A stretch of 8,011 nucleotides of DNA, taken from positions 1 to 8,011 of the forward strand of contig CALJLC010000359.1 of assembly GCA_937982605.1 (NCBI GenBank). The letters are read 5' to 3'. Each line of letters starts with the position of its first letter. The first letter of the stretch is position 1. The DNA is from an uncultured Gemmatimonadales bacterium. GTDB lineage: Bacteria > Gemmatimonadota > Gemmatimonadetes > Longimicrobiales > Gaopeijiaceae. The notes under the pieces are model-generated. The model was given only the letters and a program-made list of their open reading frames with translations, was not told where the DNA came from and made no database searches. Made by a program: the position numbers and the translations under genes. Of the stretch, positions 1-7,300 are shown piece by piece.

Positions 1-1450
1 CGCGCGCCCCGGCCAGCTCCGCGCCGGACAACGAGACGTCGGCGACGACGCCCTCCACGACGCGCTCCGACGGAGGCGCGAGCGAGAGCGCGCCGATCTC
101 GTTGCCCCCACCCTGCGGATACAGCGTGACCCCCTGGGACTCCGGGTTGGGAAAGTCCGGGTAGGGCGTCGGCTCCTCGTCGCCGACGTGGACGATCCAC
201 GCGCCCGGATCGGCCTCCACCCCGTTCTCGACGCCGTGGAGGTAGCGGGTGAACCACCGGTTCATCCGCTCGAGCGGCGGCGGGCCGCCGTGCCCGCCCT
301 GGTGGTAGTACACCTGCACGGGCACCCCGCGCTCCTGGAGCGCCTCGGCGATCCGGTAGCTGTGCTCGGGCATCACGTTCCAGTCGTTGAAGGCGTGCGC
401 CATGAGCGTGGCGGCGCGGACGCCGTCGACGACGTTGAGGTAGTCGCGTCCGTACCAGAACTCGTTGTAGTCGCCGGTCAGGCGATCCCGACCGCGGGCG
501 TGCTCGCCGTCGCGCACGGTGGCGTCGCAGTACGCCCGGCGGGACGGGTCACCCGAATTGATGAAGTCGTACAGGACGTCGACGTCCTCGCCGAGGTAGC
601 CCCCCGGCGAGCGCACGAGCCCGTTGGAGCGGTAGTAGTGGTAGTAGGAGGTGTTCGGCGCGATCGGGATGATCGCCTCGAGGCCCTCCACGCCCGTCGT
701 GGCGGCGGCCAGCGGCAGCGTGCCGTTGTACGACGTGCCGGTCATCCCGACCTTCCCGGTCGACCAGTACGCCCGCACCTCTTCGCCTCCGACCGGCTCC
801 GTGAAGCCGCGGGCCCGGCCGTTGAGCCAGTCGATCACGGCCTTCGGGGCCAGAGACTCGTTGAGCCCGCCGACCGTGGGGCACCCCTGGGAGAGGCCGG
901 TTCCGGGTGACTCGGAGTGGACCACCACGAAGCCGCGCGGCACCCACGTCGACACGAGGGAATTCGAGATCGTGGGACGCCGGCCCTGGGGCGCGATCGC
1001 GGGCATCTCGCCCCGCGCGGGCGGCGTCTCGCCGATCTCGTGGCGGACGTTCCAGAAGTACTCCGACGCGGTCGAGCCGACCCCCGAGTAGTACGGCGAC
1101 GACTCGTAGATCACGGGCAGCCGGAGGCCGTGGTCGTCCGTCTGGGCCGGTCGGGTGACGTCGACGTGCACGCGGTCGAGGCGACCGTCGCCGTCGGAGT
1201 CGAACGACGTCTCGACCCACAGGTCGTGCCGGATCCAGCCCGTGGGATCCGAGAACTCCGGAACGATCTGGGCCTGCCCGTCTGCGAAGACCGGCTCGGC
1301 CGGCGGGGAACCGCTCTCTGCGGCGGCGACCGCCGCGTCCGACGCCGGGGGCTGCACCTGCGCGGCGGTCTCCGAGCGCCCGCCGGCACACGCAGCCGCC
1401 GAGAGGGCGACGAGGGTCAGGAGCGGAGTCAGGGCCGGACGAGAAGGCAT
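1..1450 (-). CDS. Xaa-Pro dipeptidyl-peptidase (S15/PepX family) lipoprotein, C-terminus cut by window edge
   Basis: An open frame runs from an ATG at 1450 to the window edge: 483 codons with no stop, so the 3' end is missing. Residues 1-21 form a signal peptide with a lipobox-like AAAC (Cys21), followed by a Pro/Ala-rich linker to about residue 60. The alpha/beta-hydrolase part carries the whole S15 triad. Ser240 lies in GTSYNG, matching the PepX GxSYxG elbow. Asp356 lies in HAFNDWNV, matching the PepX 'NDWNV' motif. His387 lies in HQGGHG. The Ser-Asp and Asp-His spacings (116 and 31) resemble those of lactococcal PepX. The enzyme should remove Xaa-Pro dipeptides from peptide N-termini. As a lipoprotein it would act outside the cytoplasm, probably in peptide scavenging. 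A C-terminal beta-sandwich begins around residue 415 and is cut. No good Shine-Dalgarno is visible; the start is chosen because it gives the signal peptide. A related CocE/NonD hydrolase is the main alternative, but the NDWNV motif favours PepX. Confidence 0.88.
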   Translation of the reverse strand, partial: MPSRPALTPLLTLVALSAAACAGGRSETAAQVQPPASDAAVAAAESGSPPAEPVFADGQAQIVPEFSDPTGWIRHDLWVETSFDSDGDGRLDRVHVDVTRPAQTDDHGLRLPVIYESSPYYSGVGSTASEYFWNVRHEIGETPPARGEMPAIAPQGRRPTISNSLVSTWVPRGFVVVHSESPGTGLSQGCPTVGGLNESLAPKAVIDWLNGRARGFTEPVGGEEVRAYWSTGKVGMTGTSYNGTLPLAAATTGVEGLEAIIPIAPNTSYYHYYRSNGLVRSPGGYLGEDVDVLYDFINSGDPSRRAYCDATVRDGEHARGRDRLTGDYNEFWYGRDYLNVVDGVRAATLMAHAFNDWNVMPEHSYRIAEALQERGVPVQVYYHQGGHGGPPPLERMNRWFTRYLHGVENGVEADPGAWIVHVGDEEPTPYPDFPNPESQGVTLYPQGGGNEIGALSLAPPSERVVEGVVADVSLSGAELAGAR

Positions 1451-1486
1451 GGCGCTGCCGGGGAATGAGGGTCGGAAGCCGGCGCC

Positions 1487-1495
1487 ATCGTATCA
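1487..1495 (-). promoter_or_regulatory. possible extended -10 promoter for the S15 peptidase gene
   Basis: Read on the minus strand, this is TG-A-TACGAT, an extended -10 form (TGn followed by 4 of 6 matches to TATAAT), about 37 nt upstream of the peptidase ATG. No convincing -35 hexamer lies at normal distance. It sits in the 83-bp gap after rnhB, where an independent promoter would make sense because the peptidase is functionally unrelated to rplS-rnhB. A GCCGGC repeat pair flanks it. Sequence match only, so weak. Confidence 0.25.
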
Positions 1496-1533
1496 GCCGG
1501 CGCGCGGAAGCTCCACGGGTGCCTCGGTGCTAC

Positions 1534-2172
1534 TCAGAGATCGAGCTCGTAGTTCAGCCCCGTGAACGTCAGGCGATGGTGCGGCGTCAGGCCGATCTCG
1601 TCGATGGCGGCCCGGTGCTCCGCCGTACCGTAGCCCGCGTTCCGGTCCCAGCCGTACCCCGGGTAGCGGGTGGCGAGGCGCTGCATGAGACGGTCCCGGA
1701 CGACTTTGGCCACGATCGACGCGCAGCCGATGGAGTGGACGAGGGCGTCGCCGTCGACGACCGCGTCGTGCTCGCGTCCGAGCCACTTCACGGGCAGCCC
1801 GTCGACCACGACGTGGTCCGGCACCGGTGTCAGGCGGTCGAGCGCACGCTGCATGGCCACCGTCGTGGCGCGCAGGATGTTGCGCCGGTCGATCTCGCGC
1901 ACCGAGGCGGCGCCGACCCCCACCGCGGCCGCCCGTGTCATGATCCGATCGAAGAGCTCGACCCGGGTCTCCGCGGTGAGCTGCTTGGAGTCGTCCGCGC
2001 CGTCGATGCACACGCCTTCGGGAAGGACGACCGCAGCCGCGACGACCGGGCCCGCCAGCGGACCGCGACCGGCTTCGTCCACCCCGGCCACGGAACGGCC
2101 GCGGCCCCAGAACCCGCGCTCGTACTCGAGCAGGTCCCGGGGCCGCGGGGCTCCGTCAGGTTCCGGCGACAA
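1534..2172 (-). CDS. rnhB: ribonuclease HII
   Basis: A 212-residue protein of normal length for RNase HII, which cuts RNA in RNA/DNA hybrids and removes single ribonucleotides misincorporated into DNA. Family motifs appear in order: VAGVDEAGRGPLAGPV at residues 28-43 with catalytic Asp32 and Glu33, DSKQLT at 61-66, VVVDG with Asp124, and SIGCASIVAKVVRDRL at 147-162 with Asp160. These four acidic residues form the metal-binding DEDD set. The GYGWDRNAGYGT..H block (172-186) and the C-terminal hydrophobic tail are also present. The start is TTG. It is supported by GGAG six bases upstream and by the 13-bp spacing to the rplS stop, which suggests one transcript with rplS. Pairing with rplS is the common bacterial arrangement. 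Confidence 0.96.
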   Translation of the reverse strand: MSPEPDGAPRPRDLLEYERGFWGRGRSVAGVDEAGRGPLAGPVVAAAVVLPEGVCIDGADDSKQLTAETRVELFDRIMTRAAAVGVGAASVREIDRRNILRATTVAMQRALDRLTPVPDHVVVDGLPVKWLGREHDAVVDGDALVHSIGCASIVAKVVRDRLMQRLATRYPGYGWDRNAGYGTAEHRAAIDEIGLTPHHRLTFTGLNYELDL

Positions 2173-2185
2173 GGCCGGCTCCGGC

Positions 2186-2539
2186 TCAGCGCGCGGTGCG
2201 CTTCTCCGAGATGCGCGCGGACTTGCCGCGGCGGCCGCGCAGGTAGTAGAGCTTGGCGCGGCGAACGCGACCGCGGCGCACGACCTCGACGCCGGTCACG
2301 GTCGGGGCCTGGAGCGGGAAGATGCGCTCGACGCCGATCCCGCTGGAGATCTTCCGCACGGTGAAGGTCTCGTCGATGCCCCCGTGCTTGCGCGCGATGC
2401 ACACCCCCTCGAACGCCTGGATGCGCTCCTTGGCGCCCTCGCGCACGAGGTAGAGGACACGGACGGTGTCGCCGGGCGCGAAGTCGGGGATATCGTCGCG
2501 CAGCTGCTCTTTCTCGATTTCCTTGATGATATCCGTCAT
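2186..2539 (-). CDS. rplS: 50S ribosomal protein L19
   Basis: A 117-residue protein, full length for bacterial L19. It opens with an alpha-helical MTDIIKEIEKEQLR, followed by the beta-barrel core: FAPGDTVRVLYLVREG (residues 20-35), ERIQAFEGVCIAR (38-50), TFTVRKISSGIGVERIFPL (58-76) and the basic C-terminal RVRRAKLYYLRGRRGKSARI (91-110). All are typical L19 signatures. L19 lies at the 30S-50S interface and supports bridge formation. The ATG has GGAG six bases upstream. rnhB follows 13 bp downstream. The usual upstream partner trmD is not adjacent but about 4.5 kb away, separated by genes on the other strand, so this gene must be expressed from a local promoter. Confidence 0.98.
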   Translation of the reverse strand: MTDIIKEIEKEQLRDDIPDFAPGDTVRVLYLVREGAKERIQAFEGVCIARKHGGIDETFTVRKISSGIGVERIFPLQAPTVTGVEVVRRGRVRRAKLYYLRGRRGKSARISEKRTAR

Positions 2540-2584
2540 GACGGGCTCCGGTGACGCCGAGGGCGCGTTCGGGGACAGACGCAC

Positions 2585-2613
2585 AAGATAATGCCCGCCG
2601 TGATGGCGGTGAA
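2585..2613 (-). promoter_or_regulatory. candidate sigma70-type promoter for rplS-rnhB
   Basis: On the minus strand, TTCACC (2613-2608, 4 of 6 matches to TTGACA) and TATCTT (2590-2585, 4 of 6 matches to TATAAT) are separated by exactly 17 bp. Transcription would start near 2578, giving a leader of about 39 nt before the rplS ATG with its GGAG site. The position is where a promoter is needed, since trmD no longer lies upstream. The same AT-rich patch reads GATAAT on the plus strand (2587-2592), so a divergent promoter for the M28 gene could overlap it, but no plus-strand -35 is evident. Confidence 0.45.
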
Positions 2614-2734
2614 CCCCCGGATTCGGCTCCACGCCGGCCCCTCCGCGGCGCCGGGAGCACCCGCCCGGCGCACGTGGCGCCGGGACGTCCCGCCGACCAC
2701 CTTGCCGGCGCCCTCCCCCCTTCCGCGAGGTCCG

Positions 2735-3919
2735 ATGACGTCCCTCGAGCATCCGCCGACACCGGCACTCCCGACCCCCTCCGAAGCCCTCTCGCGCCGA
2801 CCGCGCCGGGCGGCGCTGCCGGTCGCGGCGGGCATCGCGCTCGCCGGGCTCGTCGCCGTGGCCGGCTGCTCCGGCGGCGGGACGGACGACGAGGCGAACG
2901 GGGCGGCAGCCTCCGCCTCGGCGGACGCGGACCGACCCCGTGCCGAACGCCTCGAGCTGCTCCTCTCCGCGCTCGCGGCCGACTCGATGCTCGGCCGCGC
3001 CACCGGCACGCCCGGGAGCCGGATGGCCGCCGCCTTCCTGGCGTCCGAGCTCGAACGCTACGGCGTCGAGGCCGCCGGCTCCGACGGCTTCTTCCAGCCC
3101 GTTCCGCTCGCGCGCACGACCCGCGACGGCCCCGGTGGCCCCCGTCCGGGCCTGGTGCTGCCGTCCGACGAGGTCGACTTCGACACGATCCCCGCCGACA
3201 GGATCGTCGAAGGCGAGGTCAACGTCGTGGGCGTCATCCGTGGATCCGATCCCGCCGTTGCCGACGAGGCCGTCGTGATCGGGGCCCACTACGACCACGT
3301 CGGCGTCGGCGCGCCCGTGCCCGACGAGCACGGCGTGGCCGACTCGATCTACAACGGCGCGGACGACGACGGCTCCGGCACCGTCGCGATCCTGGAGATC
3401 GCGCGCGAGCTCGCCTCCGGTCCCGCCCCCCGCCGCACCGTGGTGGTCCTCCTCAGCACCGCCGAGGAGCAGGGCCTTCTCGGCACCTTCTGGTACATCC
3501 GCAACCCGGTCGTCCCGATCGAGCGGACGGTCGCCAACCTCCAGATCGAGATGATCGGCCGGCCGGACGACGCGGTCGGCGGCTTCGGCCGGGCGTGGCT
3601 GACCGGCTACGAGCGGACGACGATGGGCGACCAGCTCGCCGCGGCGGGCTCGCCCATCTCTCCGGACGCACGCCCGGAAATGCGCTTCTTCTTCCGGAGC
3701 GACAACGTCGCCTTCGCCATCGAGGGCATCCCCGCCCACACCCTCTCGTCGTACAACTTGCACGCCGACTACCACCAGCCGTCCGACGAGGTGGACAAGG
3801 TCGACTTCGAGCACATGGCCGCCGTCGTCGACGCGGCGGTGGAGGCGGTCCGGTACCTGGCGGACGGCCCGACCCCCGAGTGGAAGGAGGGTGGCCGCGA
3901 AGGGCTTCCCGGAGGGTAG
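2735..3919 (+). CDS. M28 family zinc metallopeptidase, predicted lipoprotein
   Basis: A 394-residue protein from the ATG at 2735. An in-frame ATG at 2591 would add 48 Pro/Arg-rich residues before the signal peptide and has no ribosome site, whereas 2735 follows GAGGT (short spacing). The signal peptide has an RRPRR n-region, a hydrophobic stretch (27-43) and lipobox VAGC with Cys45, then a Gly/Ala/Asp-rich linker. The M28 di-zinc site is visible: His185 in AHYDHVG, bridging Asp211 in NGADDDGSG, catalytic Glu244 and ligand Glu245 in STAEEQGLLGT, and His347 in DYHQPSDE. The fourth ligand position reads Glu272 (IEMIGR) where many M28 enzymes have Asp (DMxG). M28 enzymes are aminopeptidases, carboxypeptidases or glutaminyl cyclases; substrate cannot be assigned here. 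No PA domain is obvious. It is divergent from rplS, with 195 bp between the two starts, and precedes padR by 105 bp. Confidence 0.9.
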   Translation: MTSLEHPPTPALPTPSEALSRRPRRAALPVAAGIALAGLVAVAGCSGGGTDDEANGAAASASADADRPRAERLELLLSALAADSMLGRATGTPGSRMAAAFLASELERYGVEAAGSDGFFQPVPLARTTRDGPGGPRPGLVLPSDEVDFDTIPADRIVEGEVNVVGVIRGSDPAVADEAVVIGAHYDHVGVGAPVPDEHGVADSIYNGADDDGSGTVAILEIARELASGPAPRRTVVVLLSTAEEQGLLGTFWYIRNPVVPIERTVANLQIEMIGRPDDAVGGFGRAWLTGYERTTMGDQLAAAGSPISPDARPEMRFFFRSDNVAFAIEGIPAHTLSSYNLHADYHQPSDEVDKVDFEHMAAVVDAAVEAVRYLADGPTPEWKEGGREGLPGG

Positions 3920-3961
3920 CGCCGAAGGCGTCGGCCGGACGTCGCCCGAAACGATTCCAAC

Positions 3962-3980
3962 TACCCAACAATGTTGGGTA
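3962..3980. promoter_or_regulatory. perfect 19-bp palindrome, likely PadR operator
   Basis: TACCCAACAATGTTGGGTA consists of two 9-bp arms in perfect inverted repeat around a single central A. It lies 45 bp before the padR GTG start. Its core contains ACAATGT, resembling the ATGT/ACAT half-sites reported for PadR-family operators. Autorepression of the padR-permease pair through this site is an inference from position and symmetry. The surrounding AT content is high for this genome, and weak promoter-like hexamers overlap the palindrome. Confidence 0.6.
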
Positions 3981-4013
3981 TCCAATCCTCCGTACCGACG
4001 CATCGACGGGAAC

Positions 4014-4020
4014 GGAGGAG
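4014..4020 (+). promoter_or_regulatory. ribosome binding site deciding the padR start
   Basis: GGAGGAG lies just upstream of the GTG at 4025; the spacing from GGAGG to the start is six bases. This favours the GTG over an in-frame ATG at 3971, which sits inside the palindrome, lacks a ribosome site and would add 18 residues not typical of PadR proteins. Confidence 0.7.
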
Positions 4021-4024
4021 AGCC

Positions 4025-4357
4025 GTGTCGCCGAAGGGGAAGCACCTCGGGGAGTTCGAGCAGATGATCGTCGCCGCCGTGCTTCGGCTCGGCGACGGCG
4101 CGTACGGGGTCCCGATCATCGAGACGATCGAGGAGCTGACGGGAAGGGAGATCCGCAGCGGGGCCCTCTCGGTCACGCTCGACCGGATGGAGCGGAAAGG
4201 CCTGCTCCGCTCGCGTCTCGGAGACCCCAGCGACGGGCGGGGTGGCCGACCCCGCCGCTACGTCGAGGTGACCGCGGCCGGTCGCCGCGCCGCGGCGGAG
4301 TCCCGCGAGGCGATGCTGGCCCTCTGGGAGGGACTCGACGGAGCGTGGGAGCGATGA
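4025..4357 (+). CDS. PadR family transcriptional regulator
   Basis: A 110-residue single-domain protein matching the short PadR subgroup that accompanies orphan permeases in Acidobacteriota and related phyla. The N-terminal winged helix-turn-helix covers about residues 8-85: helix 1 (FEQMIVAAVLRL), the Tyr-Gly-containing turn (AYGVPIIETIEEL), recognition helix SGALSVTLDRMERKGLL (45-61), and the wing with the GRGGRPRRYVEVTAAG signature (71-86). The C-terminal helix (87-109) is short and would serve dimerisation. The GTG start is set by the GGAGGAG site. Its TGA overlaps the ATG of the permease gene (ATGA at 4354-4357), so the two are probably translationally coupled, and the perfect palindrome upstream is a plausible self-operator. 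The ligand or signal is unknown. Confidence 0.93.
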   Translation: MSPKGKHLGEFEQMIVAAVLRLGDGAYGVPIIETIEELTGREIRSGALSVTLDRMERKGLLRSRLGDPSDGRGGRPRRYVEVTAAGRRAAAESREAMLALWEGLDGAWER

Positions 4358-7300
4358 GCCGCCCGGCGCTTCCGCGCGTGGTCGTCGCGCTCGTCGAATG
4401 GCTCGTGCCCGATCCGGTGGCCCGCGAAGGCCTCCTCGGCGATCTGGCCGAGCGTCACGCGTACCCGGCCTCGCGAGGCGGGTGGGCTCGCGGCGCTGCC
4501 CTCGCCGCGGAGGTGGCATCTCTCGTCCCGACCTGGGCCGCGCGCCGCACGGCGACGCTCGTGGAGACGGCCCGTCAGGACCTCGGCTTCGCGCTTCGGA
4601 GCATGACGCGCCGGCCCGGCTTCTCGGCTCTGGTCGTGGCGACGCTCGCGCTCGGCATCGGCTCCAACACCGCGATCTTCTCCGTCGTCGACGGGCTCCT
4701 GCTCGAGCCGCTCCCCTTCCCCGAGGCCGAACGCCTCGTCGTCATCGACGAGCTGGAGGAGAGCGGCTTCACGGCGTCGGTCTCCTTCCCGAACTACCGG
4801 GACTGGAAAGAGCGAGCGCGCAGCTTCGAGCACTTCTCCATCTCGCTTCCCTCGTCCCGTCGCTTCGTCGCCGGCGGGAGCGCGACGATTCTCGAGGTCG
4901 CATGGGTGGCCGGGGGCTACTTCGAGACTCTGGGGGTCGAGCCGCTCCTGGGCCGATGGTTCGACGAGGCGGAGTCCGAGCCGGGCGGGGAGCGGCTCGT
5001 CGTGATCTCCCACGGGCTGTGGAGCGAGGCCTTCGGCGCCGATCCCGGCGTGCTGGGTCGCGCGATCGAGCTCGGTGACGACGCCTTCACGGTCGTCGGC
5101 GTGGCCCGACCCGACTTCGTCCTGGACCGCGAGGTGAGCGCCTTCCTGCCCCTCGGCGTCGTGCGCGACGTGCTTCCCTGGGACGACCGCCGGTCCAGCG
5201 TCGGCGCCGCCGTCGTGGCCCGAATCGCGCCCGATCGGAGCCTGGCTCAGGCCCGCGCCGAGCTGGCCGCGATCGGCGCTGCGATCGAGCAGGAGACGGG
5301 TGAGTCCACCGGGATCGGCCGCGCGACGCCGCTGCGCGAGCGCCTCGTCGGCGATACCGGACGACAGTCGCTCATCCTCCTGGCCGCGGTCGGGCTCGTC
5401 CTCCTCATCGCGTGCGTCAACGTGGCCAACCTCCTCTTCGTGGCGAGCGAGCGCCGCAAGGGCGAGATCGCGCTGCGCACCGCGCTCGGCGCCGGCGCCG
5501 GGCGGATCCATCGCCAACTTCTCACGGAGGCGCTCCTCGTCGGCGCGTTCGGCGGGCTGGCCGGGCTCGCGCTGGGATGGGCCGGCGTGCGCGGGCTCGT
5601 CGGCCTCGTCGGCGACGCCCTTCCGTACGGCTTCGCCGACCGCATCGGCGTCGACGGGCGCGTGATCGCCTTCACCTGCGTGATCGCCCTGGCCACGTCG
5701 ATCCTGGCCGGCTTCCTCCCGGCCTTCCGAGCCGCCGGCACGGCGGTGGCGCATCGGCTGCGTGCCGCGGCGCCCGGCTCCGCCGGCTCCGGACGCGCGC
5801 GGGGCGTGCTCGTGGCCTCCGAGGTGGCGCTGTCGATGATCCTGCTCGTCGGCGCCGGCCTGCTCATTGCCACGCTGGGGAGGCTGCAGCGTGTGGAGAA
5901 GGGCTTCGACAGCGAGGGGATCCTCACGCTCCGGCTGCAGACACCCGACGACGTCGAGGAGTCCCGCGAGATGTGGGCGGACTTCCACGATCTCGTCCGC
6001 GAGCGCATCGGTGGCCTTCCCGGCGTCCGCTCCGTGGCGACGTCGAACCACTTCCCGCTGTCCGGGAACTCGTGGGAGATGCTGTACCGGGACGAGCAGA
6101 CGCCGGCGGACGACCGCGGAGAATCGGTTCTGCTGACGATGGTCTCGCCCTCCTTCTTCGACACCTGGAGCGTCGGGCTCGTCGAGGGCCGTGGCTTCAC
6201 GGACGCGGACCGCTGGGGCTCCGAGCTCGTGGCGATCGTCGACGAGACGCTCGCTGCCGCGCGCTGGCCGGGCGAGAGCCCGCTCGGGCGGCGCATCACG
6301 TTCGAGGCCGCGCGCGGCCCGGACGGCGAGGAGGTCGAGGTGTGGCGGACGGTCGTCGGCGTGGCCCGTCACGTGCGCCACTACGACCTCGCCACGACGT
6401 CGAGGATCGAGGTCTACACGCCGATAGCGCAGTCCCAGGCGTGGGGCTTCACGAGCTACCTCTCGGTCCGGGTCGACGAGCGGCCGGGCGAGCTGGCGGC
6501 GCCGATCCGGGCGCTCCTGAGCGAGCTCGAGCCGGACGCGACGCTGTACCGCGTGCGAACCGCCGAGAGCATCGTCGAGCAGGAGCTCGGCGTCCACCGC
6601 GCCATGCGCGAAGTGCTGGGCGTGATGGCCGCGCTGGCGCTCTTCCTGGGATGCGTCGGGATCTACTCGGTGGTGTCACACACGACGGCGCTCCGACTCC
6701 GCGAGCTCAGCCTCCGCATCGCGCTCGGAAGCGAGCCCGGTCGAGTCACCCGCCTCGTGCTTCGCGACGCCCTGGCGCCGATCGTGGCGGGGCTGGTCGT
6801 CGGCTCCGTGGGCGCGCTCGGGCTCGGGCGGCTCCTCCGCACGGTGCTGTACGAGGTCGGGCCGTCGGATCCGTCCGTCTTCGGCTCGTCGGCCGCGATC
6901 CTGCTCCTGGTGGCGGTCGCGTCCGCCTGGCTCCCGGCACGTCGCGCGGGCGGGGTGCCGCCGCAGCGGATCCTGAGAGGAGAGGAGGCGGTCGGGCGAT
7001 CGCGCGACGGCTCGGACTTCGGCTCGTCCCGGCGCTCGGCTCCGGTCGCGCTTCAGCTCCGGTCGGGCCTCAGCTCCGGGCGGTCTTCAGCTCCGATCGG
7101 GCTTGAGCTCCGGGCGCCGGTCCCGGGTGAGTCGCTCGGCCTGCTCGCGACGCCACTCGGCGATGCGGGCGTGGTCGCCGGAGCGGAGGACGTCGGGCAC
7201 CGCGTGCCCGCGGTACTCGGCCGGGCGGGTGTACGACGGTGCGGAGAGGAGGCCGTCGTCGTAGAAGGAGTCGTTCACCGCCGCGTCGTGGTCTCCCATG

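Noticed and set aside
1475..1500. GCCGGC repeats between rnhB and the peptidase gene as a terminator
   Set aside because: Each copy is itself palindromic, so the pairing is a trivial 6-bp match without a T-run.
188..1565. Several plus-strand open frames opposite the S15 peptidase
   Set aside because: They are out-of-frame antisense shadows; the minus strand carries the complete S15 catalytic triad and signal peptide.
2587..2592. GATAAT on the plus strand as a -10 for the M28 gene
   Set aside because: No acceptable -35 occurs 16-18 bp upstream, and the same bases are better explained as part of the minus-strand rplS promoter candidate.
3927..3946. Hairpin after the M28 stop (seven-pair stem with one mismatch, loop GCCGGA) as a terminator
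   Set aside because: There is no T-run after the stem and GC-rich hairpins of this size are expected by chance here.
2551..4353. Upstream extension of the permease frame, open for 601 codons
   Set aside because: It overlaps the M28 and padR genes out of frame and the translation is Arg/Gly-rich noise; the ATGA overlap start at 4354 gives the correct ADOP N-terminus.
2540..4519. Long minus-strand open frame continuing upstream of the rplS ATG through the M28 and padR genes
   Set aside because: The in-frame ATG at 2539 has a ribosome site and gives exactly full-length L19; the upstream part is the antisense of two well-supported genes and shows no family motif.
4258..6597. 779-codon minus-strand open frame opposite the permease
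   Set aside because: Its product is Arg/Asp/Glu/Gly-rich low-complexity sequence typical of antisense reading in GC-rich genes, while the plus strand encodes a clear eight-TM permease.
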